DNA from: Adiantum capillus-veneris
Taxonomy: Eukaryota; Streptophyta; Polypodiopsida; Polypodiales; Pteridaceae
Length of the DNA stretch: 64,000 nt
Direction: 5' to 3'
NCBI GenBank assembly: GCA_014529385.2
Contig: CM043952.1
Location: forward strand, 57,151,119 to 57,215,118
The notes under the pieces are model-generated. The model saw only the letters and a program-made list of their open reading frames with translations, was not told the DNA's origin and did no database searches. Below are positions 33,684 to 45,668 of this stretch, one piece after another. A program made the translations under genes and the position numbers. The first letter of the stretch is position 1; every line of letters starts with the position of its first letter.

Positions 33684-34658
33684 CTAAGAGGCTACACCCC
33701 AAAGTACTCCCTCTCGTATGTATTCTTTTAAGAACAGTCTCCTAAGAGTAGAGTAGATCGTTTTCTCTTCTACTCTTAAGGTTCTATACCAATCTCCAGC
33801 CTTTCCGCTTAGGGTCAAACTCAAAGCCTTACACTTATGTAGCTCATTGTGCTCTTCCAAGGAATCGCACACATGTTCAAAGACTTCCATATGCTTTCTA
33901 GCATCTCCGTCTCCACTGAATTTCTGTGTGAGCTTAGCTACTTGAACTGCCTTGCTCCTAGGCTCTCTATCAGGTGCACTACGCATGTTTTCCGCAATAG
34001 AGCGACCGATAGTTTGATCAAATGCTGCCAAATCTCCTATTTGAGCAGGTATAATGGGTGTATGTGCTCCTGGAACCACATGTGAGATGGGAGTTGGCCT
34101 TGGCCTTGGCATACGCGCGGCTCTTGGGTCCCATATTTCGTATAGTGGTGTACCAGACGGTGGTCCAAAGTTTACAGGCGTGGCCCTAGGCATAGGGGGT
34201 GCCTGATATGGCATGTTATTATTAAATGGCATGGCTCCACTTGTATAAGATCTTGGATAATTCCATTGTGGATTGTAAGCTCTTGGAATAATCGGAGGTG
34301 TAGGAGCTACATGAGGCTGAGGTACGACAGGTGCACATGATTGATACATACATGTAGGTATAGTTGGGGGCACTGTGCTACTAGGCATCGGCACAGTGTT
34401 AACAAATGAACTCCATGGTGTACTTCTTGTCATGCTCACCACTGGGATATGCATGGTAGCCGTAGTGTCATTAAGAGAAAGATGAGCTAGATCTGGGAAG
34501 TTAAAGCTGCCACTTGTGGGCTCAGATTGTACTGAAGCTCCCGACGAAACAACATATGGAGGATCAATGGGGCTCATTGAGGGAGTCTCCATTTGTGATA
34601 GGGTTGGTTGGTTGGCCTTTCCCGTATCCAAGAATCTCATTAGGTCTGTTGAAGGCAT
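33684..34658 (-). pseudogene. gag matrix-like region and capsid N-terminus
   Basis: A Pro/Met/Ser-rich N-terminal part (PTPPIIPRAYNPQWNYP ...) precedes a typical retrotransposon gag core: VQVAKLTQKFSGDGDARKHM, FEHVCDSLEEHNELHK, LTLSGKAGDWYRTL and the start of FLKEYI. The core pattern L..F.GD.....H...F......H......LTL.G.A..WY.TL is that of the plant retrotransposon gag family. It is one frame with the ORFs on both sides, cut by TAG codons. Confidence 0.85.
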
Positions 34659-34718
34659 GTTGATCCCTGTGTTCTGTCTTTCTAACTCAACAATCCTATG
34701 GAGGACATTACAGACTTT

Positions 34719-35387
34719 CTATTGTTGCTCATCTATGCTAGTAGCACCCGATGTGGATTGTAGAACATCTAACCAACCCACATGATAGGTGTGTCCTGTG
34801 TACCGATCATTTAAAGCTTCTGCTTGTAGGTCATACTCCCAATTTTCGTTTAGGAATATCCCATCTAGGCCTGGCGTGCTGGAGGTTTCCCTTGAAGTGG
34901 AAGCATTATTGCTCCCCATAGCTTGCCCCTCCTTGACTGCTACCTTGGGAGCACTCGGTTGCTCGGCTGGCATGATTGTTTTCATAGGAGCCTTTGCTTT
35001 CAGGGCTCGACTTTGTTCTAGCCTTCGTAGGTTCTCAATTTCCCTCTCCCTTGTTGCTTGCATATAGCGTTCGATCTCTTGCACTTCGGCAAGACTCCTA
35101 CCATCGGGTAGTAGAACCTCAGAGGGAGATAGTCCTAAAGGATCAGGAGGTGCAGTGGATGGAACATTCACATGCACACTCTCAAGAAACATAGGGTCTA
35201 TTTTAGGCACGAATGACGAATTTACTTCCCCACTCCCTTCATTTATTTCATTAACCGCATGTTCGGAGCGAGTAGCTCTACTAAGGGTCTCTTTTAAGCG
35301 GCTAAACACGCTGGACCCGGTCCGTGGGCCCATGGTATGCATGTCTTGACTTGAACTATCAGGGTTTGGTGTAGGATACCCCTCCAT
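34719..35387 (-). pseudogene. gag N-terminal region
   Basis: 223 codons starting MEGYPTPNPDSSSQ, with a predicted coiled coil around residues 100-130 (SLAEVQEIERYMQATREREIE, then NLRRLEQSRALKAKA) and a Ser/Thr-rich part. It reads in frame into the next ORF with one TAG (34719-34721) between, so it is the N-terminus of a very long gag. Another ORF upstream (35294-35611) is in a different frame and may be an earlier start or leader. Confidence 0.6.
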
Positions 35388-35931
35388 GACTTCGTAGTTA
35401 GAGGAAGAATCACTAGACGCGATATGAGGATCTTGGTCGCGCTACCTTGAGTCCCGGCCGAAGGTCCAGAACCTAGGGTGGAGGAATAATGGGTGCCCGC
35501 ATAAATGGAGGCACTACCAATATGCTCGTGCTCTAACACTCGTCCATAGCGTAGGTACATGTGACCTCCACACTCTAAACGTGTTGGTGAGTGCCCGTGA
35601 AGGCCGCTCACTTAGTTTTTTTTTTTTTTTTAAGGTGTTTATAACCCAAGTTTTTCGTTATTCTTGGTTATTCTTTGTAACCGAGCCACAAAATATGGCG
35701 TGTAATAGCTCAAGACGAGCGTTTTGGCTAAAGGAACGTGTCGTGCTTTACAACTCCCTATTCGGCTACGTGAAGCCCTCGAAATCCTAAAAATAGTCTT
35801 TATAGTCCTCGAAATCCTAAAAATAGTTTTTAAATATAAAAAGGTGTATAAACTATATTTTAAAACTGAGGACTGAGGTCTGGGTTTGGGCTTGAGCTTG
35901 GGAAATGATCCCTAGCCCGATCCTTCTTTTT

Positions 35932-35962
<31 letters not shown>

Positions 35963-36388
35963 TTTTATTTTTTATTATTTTTTTAAAAGATTTTTTTTTA
36001 AAAAAAAAAGTCGCCGCGGCCGCGCCGCGCGCGCGCACACACACACTTAACCTACACCTAACTTATCCACTTACAGCTAATAGAGATACTGCCACACACA
36101 CTCTAACACTGTTTACACAGTACTACAGTAGCTAACAGATCTACAAAACTAACCTTATAGAACTAACATTGAACCTTACAGAACTAACATTCCATAGCTA
36201 ATACCTTAATTCTAACAATACATTGCAAAAAAATTGTAACTCCTTCTTTACAGAAAACAAAAAAGATAGCACAGTGTAACAAAAATCTTCTCCACACAAC
36301 CACACACCTTCCTTCTTCACAAATCCTTCAATTGAAATTGCATCACAAGAAAGCGTAAAGTGCTTAACCGAGCTTAGTGTAGGGCATT
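35388..36388 (-). other. Leader of the gag-only element
   Basis: No gene is supported. It contains a T-run, AT repeats (35939-35961), a GC-rich palindromic patch at 36012-36036 (CGCGGCCGCG) followed by AC repeats, and then AT-rich sequence up to the PBS. Confidence 0.5.
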
Positions 36389-36406
36389 TCTCCGGCAACG
36401 GCGCCA
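36389..36406 (-). promoter_or_regulatory. Primer binding site of the gag-only element
   Basis: The minus strand reads TGGCGCCGTTGCCGGAGA, four bases from the LTR end. It has one difference from the tRNA-Asp-type PBS of many plant Ty3 elements. Confidence 0.85.
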
Positions 36407-36410
36407 AAAA

Positions 36411-36647
36411 TGTGCGCTCCTTGCCGCACTGTCGAAGCAAGGGACTTGCCGATACACCGTGTGCGAGCCACAAATGGCTCCAAACACACAACAAGACTAA
36501 TCTAGCAAGCTCAAGAGAGCAAAGGGTGTGTCACTCACCGCTCTACGCTCGCCTTCGTGGTGCATTCCTCGCCACGATGAAGAAGAAGCTGCAGTCGTGC
36601 CGCGCTCAACCGCTTCGCCGCCGCCGTGCCTTCGTAGCAATGCTCGA

Positions 36648-36688
<41 letters not shown>

Positions 36689-37002
36689 TACACACACACA
36701 CACACAAGGAGGTGAAGAAGAACAAGATGGAGATGGAGCAAGAGCACTCTTCTATTGCACAAATGAGAGAATGAGTGAATTTTAGGTTTAGTTGACTTTT
36801 ATATGAGCTCACCCCATTCACACTTGGGCGCCCATGCTTAGCCAACTAATCCCTTGAATGTCCCAGTTAGAGTGCGCCTCTCATCGGCGATCACTCTTAC
36901 CCTTTTCCTATTGGTCCGACAAGCCCGGTACCTGACTCTACCAAATACATAATACACGTCCGTCGTAGGTGATGGGGTGTCCGTGAGCCGTGAGGGTTAA
37001 CA
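36411..37002 (-). mobile_element. 5' LTR of the gag-only element
   Basis: 592 bp, TGTGCGCTCC to GGTTAACA, flanked on the right by the target duplication ATTGG. It contains CT (36650-36684) and AC microsatellites. The minus strand has CATATAAAAGTC near 36800 as a likely TATA box. Confidence 0.9.
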
Positions 37003-37007
37003 ATTGG

Positions 37008-37420
37008 TTTATATAGAGAGTGCATTATCTATTACAATAGATTATTAGTGCATGAATTGACCAATCATATATTTTAGTGCTTTCGTTTATTTTTTTGCAG
37101 CAATTGAAATTAGATGTATCTTATTGTTTGCAAATCAAAGTGGACATATAAATAATCATTATAATAATAATTTCATTGAGAAGTTCATAGCATTGTTGTA
37201 GTTATTATGCCGTGCATAGACTGTATTGCAATGTGTATGTTTGCTCACAATATATGTGATCGATATGTGGATTGACTAGCGTGCATTGAAAATCTCATAT
37301 TGTGCATCATGGTTACTTTCATATTGAATGGTTTTCTAATTTTGATAATATTGAAAATAAGAAAAATGTTTCAAAAACTAAAAATCTGGTTCATTTGTCT
37401 TCAGTTTTAACTTAAAATCA
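37008..37420 (+). other. 5' untranslated region of hAT-B, second part
   Basis: Homologous to hAT-A 52402-52900 in inverted orientation (GAGAGTGCATTA, TGTATGTTTGCTCACAA, ATATGTGGATTGAC). No coding sequence. It resumes exactly after the retroelement's target duplication. Confidence 0.75.
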
Positions 37421-39014
37421 ATGGAGCAAAATGTGGGCACAAGTGGTATGAACAAGCCAAAGAATAAAAAGGCTCCAGGTAAAGAGTGGGATTATGCTTA
37501 CAACATATGGAGCCGATATATGGAGTGGCAATGTAAATTTTGTCACACAACAAAATCTGGCGATGCACACGTATTAGGGATCATTTTATGGGTAGCGTTA
37601 AAAAGAGTTGTGAGAAATGTGAACATCCTCAGGCACCTACAGTTACAAAGTATTTGAGAGAAGAGCTCGCCAAAAACGGTGGCAAGAGACAACAGATATA
37701 TAGCTCTGTGACTTCAAGTCAAGAGTTCTCAAATCCAAATATTAACTCCATAGATCCTGTAGTGATGCCAACTAACTTTGGGGAACGACCTGCGCAGGGA
37801 GAGAAAATTCCAGATAGTGTTCCTTTAAGCGTCACAATGAAGGTGGACTTGGTCAAATGCGTCAAAAATCATTACATCAAAGCTTTCGAGTGCAATCTCT
37901 AGAAGAAGCACAAACTGCACTCGCCAAAGTAATATTCTTTACTAGAAGTGCTTTGGTCATGGTAGACAACAATCATTGGAAGGCTTCTTGGAAGAAAATT
38001 GGTGAGTTTGGCCCAGGATTTTCAGCTCCTTCTTATCACACGATACGAAATGTTTTCTTGGACAAATGTTACATCGAAGTCAGAGCGTGTTGGCAAAATA
38101 ATACTTGGGAATATTTGGCTTTTAGGATGTACAGTTGTGAGTGATGGCTGGTCTAATGTTCAAAGCAGACCGTTGATCAATGTAATGCTGGTTTGTCCAA
38201 GGGGAGAAACGTTTATAAAGTGATTGATAGTTCTGGTGCAATTAAAAGTGGCAAAAATACATTTCTGAGGTCTTGATTAATGAAATTAAAAAAATTGATG
38301 CTAAACATGTCGTTCAAGTAGTCATAGACAACGCAAAGAATTGTAAAAACACCAGTAAATTAATAAAGAAGTGCTTTCCACACATTTTGGCCAATGGTTG
38401 TAATACGCACAGCGAACCAGGTTGTGAAATTTATCTTGAAACAACAAAGAGTGCTCGATTTGTATACGATGCGCATGTCAGTGATATTGAAACTTCCTGC
38501 TGAAACTCGGTTCTGTACGCATTTTTATGCCTTGGAATCACTTCTCCGCAATAAATACGTTGTGATTGACACATTCAATTGTGCAGCCTTTGATGAAGGC
38601 AGCTTGAGCATAAAGAAAAATTGAAAGATAAAATTACATGTCTACGTGGCAATGTAAATAAGGCCGCTTGGTGGAGGAGTCTAATCGATGCATACCATGT
38701 AATGATGCCCGTTATGTTCGCGATCCGTAACCTTGATCAAAGGGCACCAAACTTGGGCAGAGTGTGGATGTCCAACAAAGTCTTGAAAATCCCAAAGAGC
38801 TGAAAGAGTCTGTAGTAGAGAAGGTGTGGTGACTACCATTCTCTGGAAAACAACAAAAAATTTTGGCCAAGTATTTTCATGCAAGGTGGAAGAGCGCTCA
38901 TAGTCCACTCCATAGTGTTAACAGCTTACATGCTCGATCCAGAGTATTGGAATTTAGATATGATGTCCAATACAGAGGTGGTAAGCGATTTATATCACGT
39001 GGTCAACACATTCT
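37421..39014 (+). pseudogene. hAT-B transposase, BED zinc finger and DUF659 core (broken)
   Basis: It starts MEQNVGTSGMNKPKNKK, the same start as hAT-A (MEQNVGTSG). A BED-type zinc finger follows: MEWQCKFCHTTKSGDAHRIRDHF, continuing to KSCEKCEHPQAPTV across one frameshift. The DUF659-like core comes next: GPGFSAPSYHTIRNVFLDK, GCTVVSDGWSNVQSRPLINVML and VVQVVIDNAKNCKN. It then reads to DPEYWNLDMMSNTEVVSDLYHVVNTFL, where a chromovirus is inserted at 39015. Several frameshifts and stops occur. Function in life: DNA cut-and-paste transposition. Confidence 0.8.
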
Positions 39015-39541
39015 TGTTATGAGACTGGGCACCCTCCTGTTGTAGTGGTTAGCTGCAATTGGGATAGCTGGCGTAATGGTTAATTATGTGCTGTCTATTT
39101 ATTTTACTAATTGAGTTGATGATGATTTTGTAGAGTGGAATGCGTGGAGTTGATGAAGAGGCGATGGAAATTACTCTTGGCCATTTTATATTTGCATAGT
39201 ATCTTAGAACATCATTTCAATAAGCCACTATGGCTCTCTAAATAGTTGTAGTGGGAACTCTCCTTATGGGTCATGCAAGAACTAATGAGCTTCACTCATT
39301 TAGAAAAGTGAAGTGGTTGTAAAAAGAGGGGCCTCATTCTTTGGCACCTTAAACTCAAAAATAATATATTAAATACCAACTCCACAAGAGAGGTGCCGTG
39401 GAGTTTGGGGCTAGATTTAAGCCTTTCTCTTGCAGATTCTCTTCTCTACTCTCTTATGCTATGGTTATTTGCTGTGTACTCTCTAATCTAGTCTCCATCT
39501 CTTACACTCTCTTACAAGCATGTCTATGTCAATTCTATGTT

Positions 39542-39590
<49 letters not shown>

Positions 39591-39712
39591 CTAGTCTAGG
39601 TGTGAGTGTGTGTGCTTGGAAATTGGAAGAAGAGGTGGACGAGTTGATGGTGATGCTTGGGAGCTTGTGTTGAATAGTTTAAGCGGTCGATCTCCCCCCT
39701 CTTCTATCAACA
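39015..39712 (+). mobile_element. 5' LTR of the chromovirus
   Basis: 698 bp, TGTTATGAGACTGGG to TCTATCAACA, with a (TG)n tract at 39549-39590. It is nearly identical to the 3' copy at 46178-46780 up to the TG tract, implying a fairly recent insertion. Confidence 0.9.
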
Positions 39713-39713
39713 G

Positions 39714-39725
39714 TGGTATCAGAGC
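39714..39725 (+). promoter_or_regulatory. Primer binding site (initiator Met tRNA type)
   Basis: TGGTATCAGAGC, one base after the LTR end: the standard plant PBS complementary to initiator tRNA-Met. Confidence 0.9.
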
Positions 39726-41079
39726 GAAGTTTCGTGGCAACCGACAACCTGATTGTCGAATTTTAAAGAGGAATTTTCAAGCTTGCAGCATTGGATTTGC
39801 AAATCAAGGCTTATCTCACGAGATTAATTGGCAAATCGGCTAGTTATTTCCACTTACCGACAATCCAAATTCGGTATGGCAAGCTTAAAAATTCAGTATA
39901 TTAGCTAACTCTTGTGGATTGTTGGAAAGGAATAGCAAGAGACAAAACAAGAGCCGAATCCGACATAAGAGGAATCAGAAGGAAGTTTGGACGGCTAAAG
40001 CTTGGAATACACTAAATATCAAGAGAAGATTAAAAGAAGAAGAGTTTGCGAGAGCTTTTGAAGTTGCATCGGCAATCCATTAAACGAATCCTGCAAGCCA
40101 TGATTCGAGGAATAAAAGAACTCATTTCGCTTGGAGGGCTGCCCCTGCCGATTGCGGGAAACCTCCCTTGCATGCAAAAGGACTTAGTGAAATTCTGCCT
40201 AGTAGTTTATCCGACTTAAATCTTCCGTGGGAAGGGCCGCCAAGCCTTGCTATCGACCTCCACAAAAACGCGTGCAGATGCTGCCAACATGGTCGCCTAG
40301 GACCGCTGGTCAATAGCCGTTTCTTCCTCACGGACTAAAGGTGACACTGCAAGGCGTTCTGAGTCCTTCTCCTGCTCACGCTGTCGGCAGTTCTTCTTGC
40401 ACGCCATGCAAGGCTTTAATTAAGCCTTTACACACCTTTAAAAAAAAAGAGTGAGGCTTAAATTCTTTGGCCGGCCGCCCACTCAAGCCCTCAAGTCAAA
40501 AAAAAAAATCCCTTTAGAAATCCATTCTCTCCCTCTTCTCCACTCGCTTGCTCTCCCAACCTGATCGGGTCCCATTCACTTCCAAGGGACAATTGTTTTT
40601 CCAGAAAGCTCGGCTTCCCATTTCTTGCAAAGAAGTCGACGGGGCGACATTGGCACCAAAAATTCCCACAATTGCCACACATTTTGGAACGGAAATAGTC
40701 GAATTTTCCAACTTAATTCCTCCTTGACATCGACTAACTCAATGGAGATGCCAAATTACTTGCCAAGAATCCGAACATCGTCAAATTAATCTAAAAAATT
40801 TATCACTTATTTGAATAACCTACGGACTTTCTTCTACAACTGATATTGTTGTCTTCTTTCGGGAGGATAAGGGAGATCGTACGTTACAAAATTCAACTGG
40901 CTTGGTGACGCATCGTCGGACCGTCCACTTCTCTGGCAATTTCCTTGCGCATCGCCATTCCGGATTGGATGCCACCTCTATTTCTCAGCTAAGTACATTA
41001 TATTTTTGTTATTATTTTACTCTTTATTCCGCATATTGCATCTGTGAATATCACCAAATAGCCTTTTTAAGCATTACCA

Positions 41080-41120
<41 letters not shown>

Positions 41121-41161
41121 AAAAAAAAGAAAAAAGAAAAAGAAAAAAAAACCATGCAATC
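39726..41161 (+). other. Leader of the chromovirus
   Basis: No gene is seen in about 1.4 kb. It ends with an (AT)n tract (41082-41118) and an A-rich purine run before the gag ATG. Confidence 0.6.
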
Positions 41162-42180
41162 ATGGCACACCTTCCTCAGGCACCCACGATTGCGGAACAA
41201 CTTCAAAATTTGCAACAATCACTCACATATGAGCGCATGCGAAGGCAAGAACTTGAAGATAAATTATTACATTCTGCACGCACCGAATCTGCACCGGCAC
41301 CCAAGAAAAACAAAATTCGCAGAAAAGCCTTCACTTTCAAGGATTTTGATGGCACTAAAGATGCTAGCACGGTTCTAGCATGGGTTAGTCAACTAGATGA
41401 CTGTTTTCATGATGAAGACTTTTCCGAGCGTGAAATGGTAAAATGTGCATCAAATCATCTCATTAGCAGCGCTGCATTGTGGTGGAACGCCACCAAACAA
41501 CATGGAAGAAGACCACGCACCTGGCATGCATTTAAAAAAGTGTTTTTAACCCAATTTTTGCCCACACAGTACAAAGCTAAAGCATGACGTTAGTGGGATT
41601 TAATTCGACATGGTAGAAATGAAGATGTACAGGGTTACACTGACCGTTTTTGGAATTGTCTAATTCAATTACAAGCTATTGAACATGTTAGTCTCGCAGG
41701 AAATTGAAGCGAAAGTACATATCAGGCTTGGCACTACAAATTAGTGCTGAGGTAGATATGTTCGAACCAGATTCTCTGTCAAAGGCTATTAATTTGGCTC
41801 TCAACGCAGAAAAGAAGAAAGGTGGACATTCCTCTCACACTGATCAACCTGCTAACACTAACCGCAACAAGAGACCTCCTTTCTCTACTAACTTTGACAG
41901 AAACAAACACCAAAGCCGTATTTTTTTCAAAAGACGTAGATTCGACAATCCTCCTACAACTGCTCAACCTCATACGAGCAACAACAACAACAACAACACC
42001 CAGCAACGAGGCAACCAAAATTCTTTCAACCAACGTTCTCCTCCAAATACTAATGGTAACAAAAAGGTGAAGTGTTTTAAATGCTTTCAGTATGGTCACT
42101 ATGCAGCTAAGTGCCCAAATAGTCACGCTAAGAGCAATGGTCAATCCAATGGCCATTCCACTGGAGTCAACAGAAATTCA
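41162..42180 (+). pseudogene. Chromovirus gag with CCHC knuckle
   Basis: From ATG 41162: an N-terminal coiled coil (IAEQLQNLQQSLTYERMRRQ), then FTFKDFDGTKDASTVLAWV, a core ending SSAALWWNATKQHGRRP, and WHAFKKVFLTQFLP. Stops at 41585 and 41594 and a frameshift interrupt it. It continues with GLALQISAEVDMFEP and an Asn-rich region to the knuckle CFKCFQYGHYAAKC (42073-42114). Confidence 0.85.
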
Positions 42181-42329
42181 AGTAAAAAACCCTTCAACAA
42201 CAATCGCCCCAACGAAGCTACTCTTAACCTCATCGAAGATGCTACACCCAACTACAATGAAGTGGAAGCTAACTACGATGAGGGATATGATCTTGATTAT
42301 GATAACGATGACAACCCATCCTCAGGTAC

Positions 42330-42771
42330 TCCTATATCTCCTCACACTTTGTTTAAAGTGCAAGGCACTGTTAAGGGTGAAAATGTCACCATTCTGTTAG
42401 ATGATGGTAGTAGCCATGATTTCATTTCCACACGATTGGCACAACAACTATCACTCTCTGAAATTTCATCACCTCACAAGGTCAAAACTGTTTTTAATAA
42501 TCAACGTTTCAATTGTAAAACTCAAGTCACTGTTGAAGTTTGCATTGGTGAATTCACAGAGGCACGTACATTTTTGGTAGCACCATTGCATGGTCTTGAT
42601 ATGATTTTGGGAATGCCATTTCGTCGTGAATTTGACCCGTTGATTAATTATAAAACACGTACAATGTCTCTTACTCATAATAATAAAAATTTCTCCATCC
42701 AAACAACACTAGCACATCAAATATTTACACTCCTCTCCCACACTCAAGCCAAACGATCCATTCGAAAATAG
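42330..42771 (+). pseudogene. Chromovirus aspartic protease
   Basis: LFKVQGTVKGENVTILLDDGSS has the active site as D-D-G-S at 42400-42411; the usual motif is D-S-G-A/S. HDFISTRLAQQL, FLVAPLHGLDMILGMPF follow, the latter the ILGMPF motif of this group. The frame ends at TAG (42769-42771) and reads on in frame into RT, so one stop separates protease and polymerase. Confidence 0.85.
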
Positions 42772-42789
42772 GGAAAAACATATCAAGTA

Positions 42790-44210
42790 TTGGTAAATCA
42801 AATTTCTGCTGAAACTGAAACTCCACGTAACTCCACACACGATGAATTTCTCTCACAATTTAAAGATTGTTCCATGCATGATCTGCCACCTGGAATTCCA
42901 CCATCACGCCCAGAAGACCACAAAATTGACATTATACCTGGTAATGAACCTCCTTGTAGAGCACCTTATCGTGTAAATCCAACCGCACACAGGGAGATAC
43001 AAACTCAAATCACTGATTTACTTCACCGAGGCCTAATCCAACCTAGTAGTTCACCATACGGAGCTCCAGTACTTCTTGTCAAGAAGAAAAATGGAACTTT
43101 TCATATGTGTATCGACTACAGGGCTTTAAACAAGATCACCATTAAGAATAGGTTTCCTATTCCTAGAGTGGATGATCTATTAGACAAACTAAAAGGGGTA
43201 AACATCTTTAGAAAAATTGACCTCAAATCAGGGTACCATCAAGTTAAAATGTTTGAATATGATGTTTACAAAACTGCTTTTAGAACACAAACTGAACACT
43301 ATGAATTCCTTGTCATGCCATTTGGTTTGATAAATGCACCAGCTACCTTCACACGCATGATGAATACAATTTTCATTGACCATCAAGATTTTGTGATTAT
43401 ATTTTTTGATGACATTTTGGTATTCAGTAAATCTGAAGAAGAGCATAAACAACATTTAACACGTGTATTTGATCTGCTTGCACAAAATCACTTGTATTTG
43501 AATCCTAAAAAGAGTTCATTTTTCCAATCTGAAATTGAATATTTGGGACACATTGTATCGGGTAAGGGAATACATGTTGATCAAAAGAAAATTGAAGCCA
43601 TTCAATCATGGCCTAGACCCAAAAACTTGCATGAGCTACGATCTTTTATTGGTCTTTGTAGCTATTACAGGAAATTTGTTCGTAATTTTGCTTACAAATC
43701 ACATTATTTGACTCTCTTGTTGAAGAAAAACATGCCTTATGAATGGACTGATTTGCAAGAAAGCTCATTTAATGCACTTAAACATGCTTTGACTAATGCA
43801 CCTGTATTGCAATTGCCTGATTTTGAAAGACCATTCTTTGTGGTAGTCACTGATGCTAGTGGAAAAGGTATCGGTGCAGTCCTTATGCAAGATAACCATC
43901 CAATTGCTTTTGAAAGTCGTAAATTCAAATCGTCTGAAGCAAAATCCAGTACTTATGATAAAGAGTTGACTGTTGTGGTACATGCATTGAAAATTTGGAA
44001 ACACTATGTAATGGGTACTGACTTGATCATTAAAACTGATCAACAAAGTATCAAATATTTACTGTCTCAGCTCTTAATAGATGATAGACATATTAAGTGG
44101 GCCGCTTTTATTCAAAGTTTTCAGCCCAACATTCAATACCAACCTGGTAAAGAAAACGTTGTAGCTGATGCTTTGAGTAGAAGACCCTCACTTAATCATA
44201 TATCAACCAT
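42790..44210 (+). pseudogene. Chromovirus reverse transcriptase and RNase H
   Basis: A near-complete open frame. RT motifs: GAPVLLVKKKNGTFHMCIDY, FPIPRVDDLLDKL, FRKIDLKSGYHQVKM, FLVMPFGLINAPATF, and the catalytic FFDD at 43402-43413. Then LGHIVSGKGIHVDQKK and the connection LRSFIGLCSYYRKFV. RNase H follows (VVVTDASGKGIGAVLMQD, STYDKELTVVVHALKIW, IIKTDQQSIKYLL). Catalytic residues appear intact, making this the best-preserved enzyme in the window. Confidence 0.9.
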
Positions 44211-45204
44211 TATGGGAACTTCATTTGACACTATGACACTTATGCACATGATGATGACTTCAAAACGACATGGTTTCACATGCTTGATAATTCTGTACAC
44301 ACATTCCTCGAATATACTATTCAAGAAAACTTCCTTTATTTCAAACAAAAATTGTGTGTGACTAAACCTTTCCGTACATTAATTATTGAAGAATTGCACA
44401 AACCACCTTATGTTGGACATAGAGGATTTGCTGCAACTTTTCAAAATTTATGCCGTGATTTCTATTGGCCTACTATGAAAATGGATGTTAAACGGTATGT
44501 TTCAACTTGTTTGATTTGTCAAAAAATCAAAGCAGGGACTTTTACACCCTCTGCCCATTCATGACAGACCTTGGGAACACATTTCAATGGATTTTGTTAC
44601 TGGTTTCCCACTCACAATGCACAAACATGACATGATATGGACTATTATTGACCGTTTCTCTAAACAAGCATATTTCATTCCTTGTAAGAAAACACTCACA
44701 GCACATCAAGCTGCACTTTTGTTCCTTAAGACTGTTTTCCGACATCATGGTTTGCCTAAAGTGATTATTTTTTATTGAGATTCAAAATTTTGTAGTGCTT
44801 TTTGGACTACTGTGTTTGACAATCTTGGCACTATACTTGACTTCACTTCTACATTTCATCATGATTCTAATGGTCAAACAGAAGTCACCAACCGCACTAT
44901 TATTGACTTGTTAAAAGCTTATGTTTCTTCTCAACCTAAGAAATGGGATGATTACCTACATATTTTGCAATTTGCATACAACAACACCACTCACACTGCC
45001 ACCGGTAATTCTCCATTTGAAATTGTATATGGTCACTCTCTTCCTACTCCTGCTTCACGTCTTTCTAATTTTGTGCCTGCCGGCCACCGCTGATGATTTC
45101 ACTACTACCGACTTTCATGATATTTATGCAAGTGTGCATTCTGCCATTAAACACTCACAAGAACTTTACACCAAGCATGCTAACAAGCACCGCCCCATCA
45201 AAGG
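44211..45204 (+). pseudogene. Chromovirus integrase (frameshifted)
   Basis: The HHCC zinc domain (EELHKPPYVGHRGF ... CLICQKIKAGT) is followed after a stop and frameshift by the core: DFVTGFPLT, IDRFSKQAYFIPC, GLPKVIIFY-stop-DSKF (expected second Asp motif SDRD-like, damaged by a stop at about 44778) and HHDSNGQTEVTNR with the catalytic Glu. AYNNTTHTATGNSPFEIVYG and the tail up to KHANKHRP follow. Confidence 0.85.
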
Positions 45205-45668
45205 TTGGACCTATTCATTACAATAGGATAAGTGGGATAGGGATCTATTTTCTTGGTTGAAAAGGACTTAGTTTGAGGTATACTATTGGGAACTATATTC
45301 TTGATAATGGAGTCTCTTGAGGCTTGCCTTTGGCTTAACCATTATTGAGCTACTAGAAATCTCAACAGGAACCATAATCAACCGCGCAATGTTAGACCTC
45401 TCCACTAGTCTTTGCAATCAACAGTCATTAAACTACTTGAGAGCTAATTTTCAAAGGTAAAGAAGAGTAGCGACTGAGGTTTTTAGGGTACCAAAGCACA
45501 AAGTAATTCATACATAAGTTTAATTAGCATGGCTGACAATAACCAAGAGAGTAGAATCAATATTGAAAACTTTGATTTTGCACATCAAGGTGCTAATGAT
45601 GATGCCACCATGTTTTTTAATTATCTTGTTACTAGGTTGCAACAAGCAATGGGAACCCTGCTTTGCAA
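45202..45668 (+). mobile_element. Foreign fragment: leader and gag start of another retroelement family
   Basis: This segment is homologous to 58735-59224, the leader and gag N-terminus of the element whose LTR is at 57059-58667. Shared blocks include AAGTGGGAT, GCCAATTTTCAAAGG-type text, and the protein NQESRINIENFDFAHQGAND against NKQESRMNIDSFDFGHEGAND. It interrupts the integrase C-terminus between KHRP and HQFKEGDHVLLC. It has no LTR or target duplication of its own, as expected for template switching during reverse transcription. The original gag ATG (ATGGCTGAC) survives here but is mutated at 59 kb. Confidence 0.75.

Larger units (their letters stand above)
26326..37002 (-). mobile_element. 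Complete gag-protease retroelement without reverse transcriptase (TR-GAG type)
   Basis: Two LTRs with TGTGCG...GGTTAACA ends and an exact 5-bp duplication ATTGG (26321-26325 and 37003-37007) bound the element. On the minus strand: PBS (36389-36406), gag with three zinc knuckles, protease, a basic C-terminal domain, polypurine tract (28508-28524). No RT, RNase H or integrase motif occurs anywhere in the 7.9-kb interior. Such gag-only elements are known in plants as TR-GAG or other non-autonomous LTR elements and depend on a partner for pol. A solo LTR is nested in the left LTR. Confidence 0.9.
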
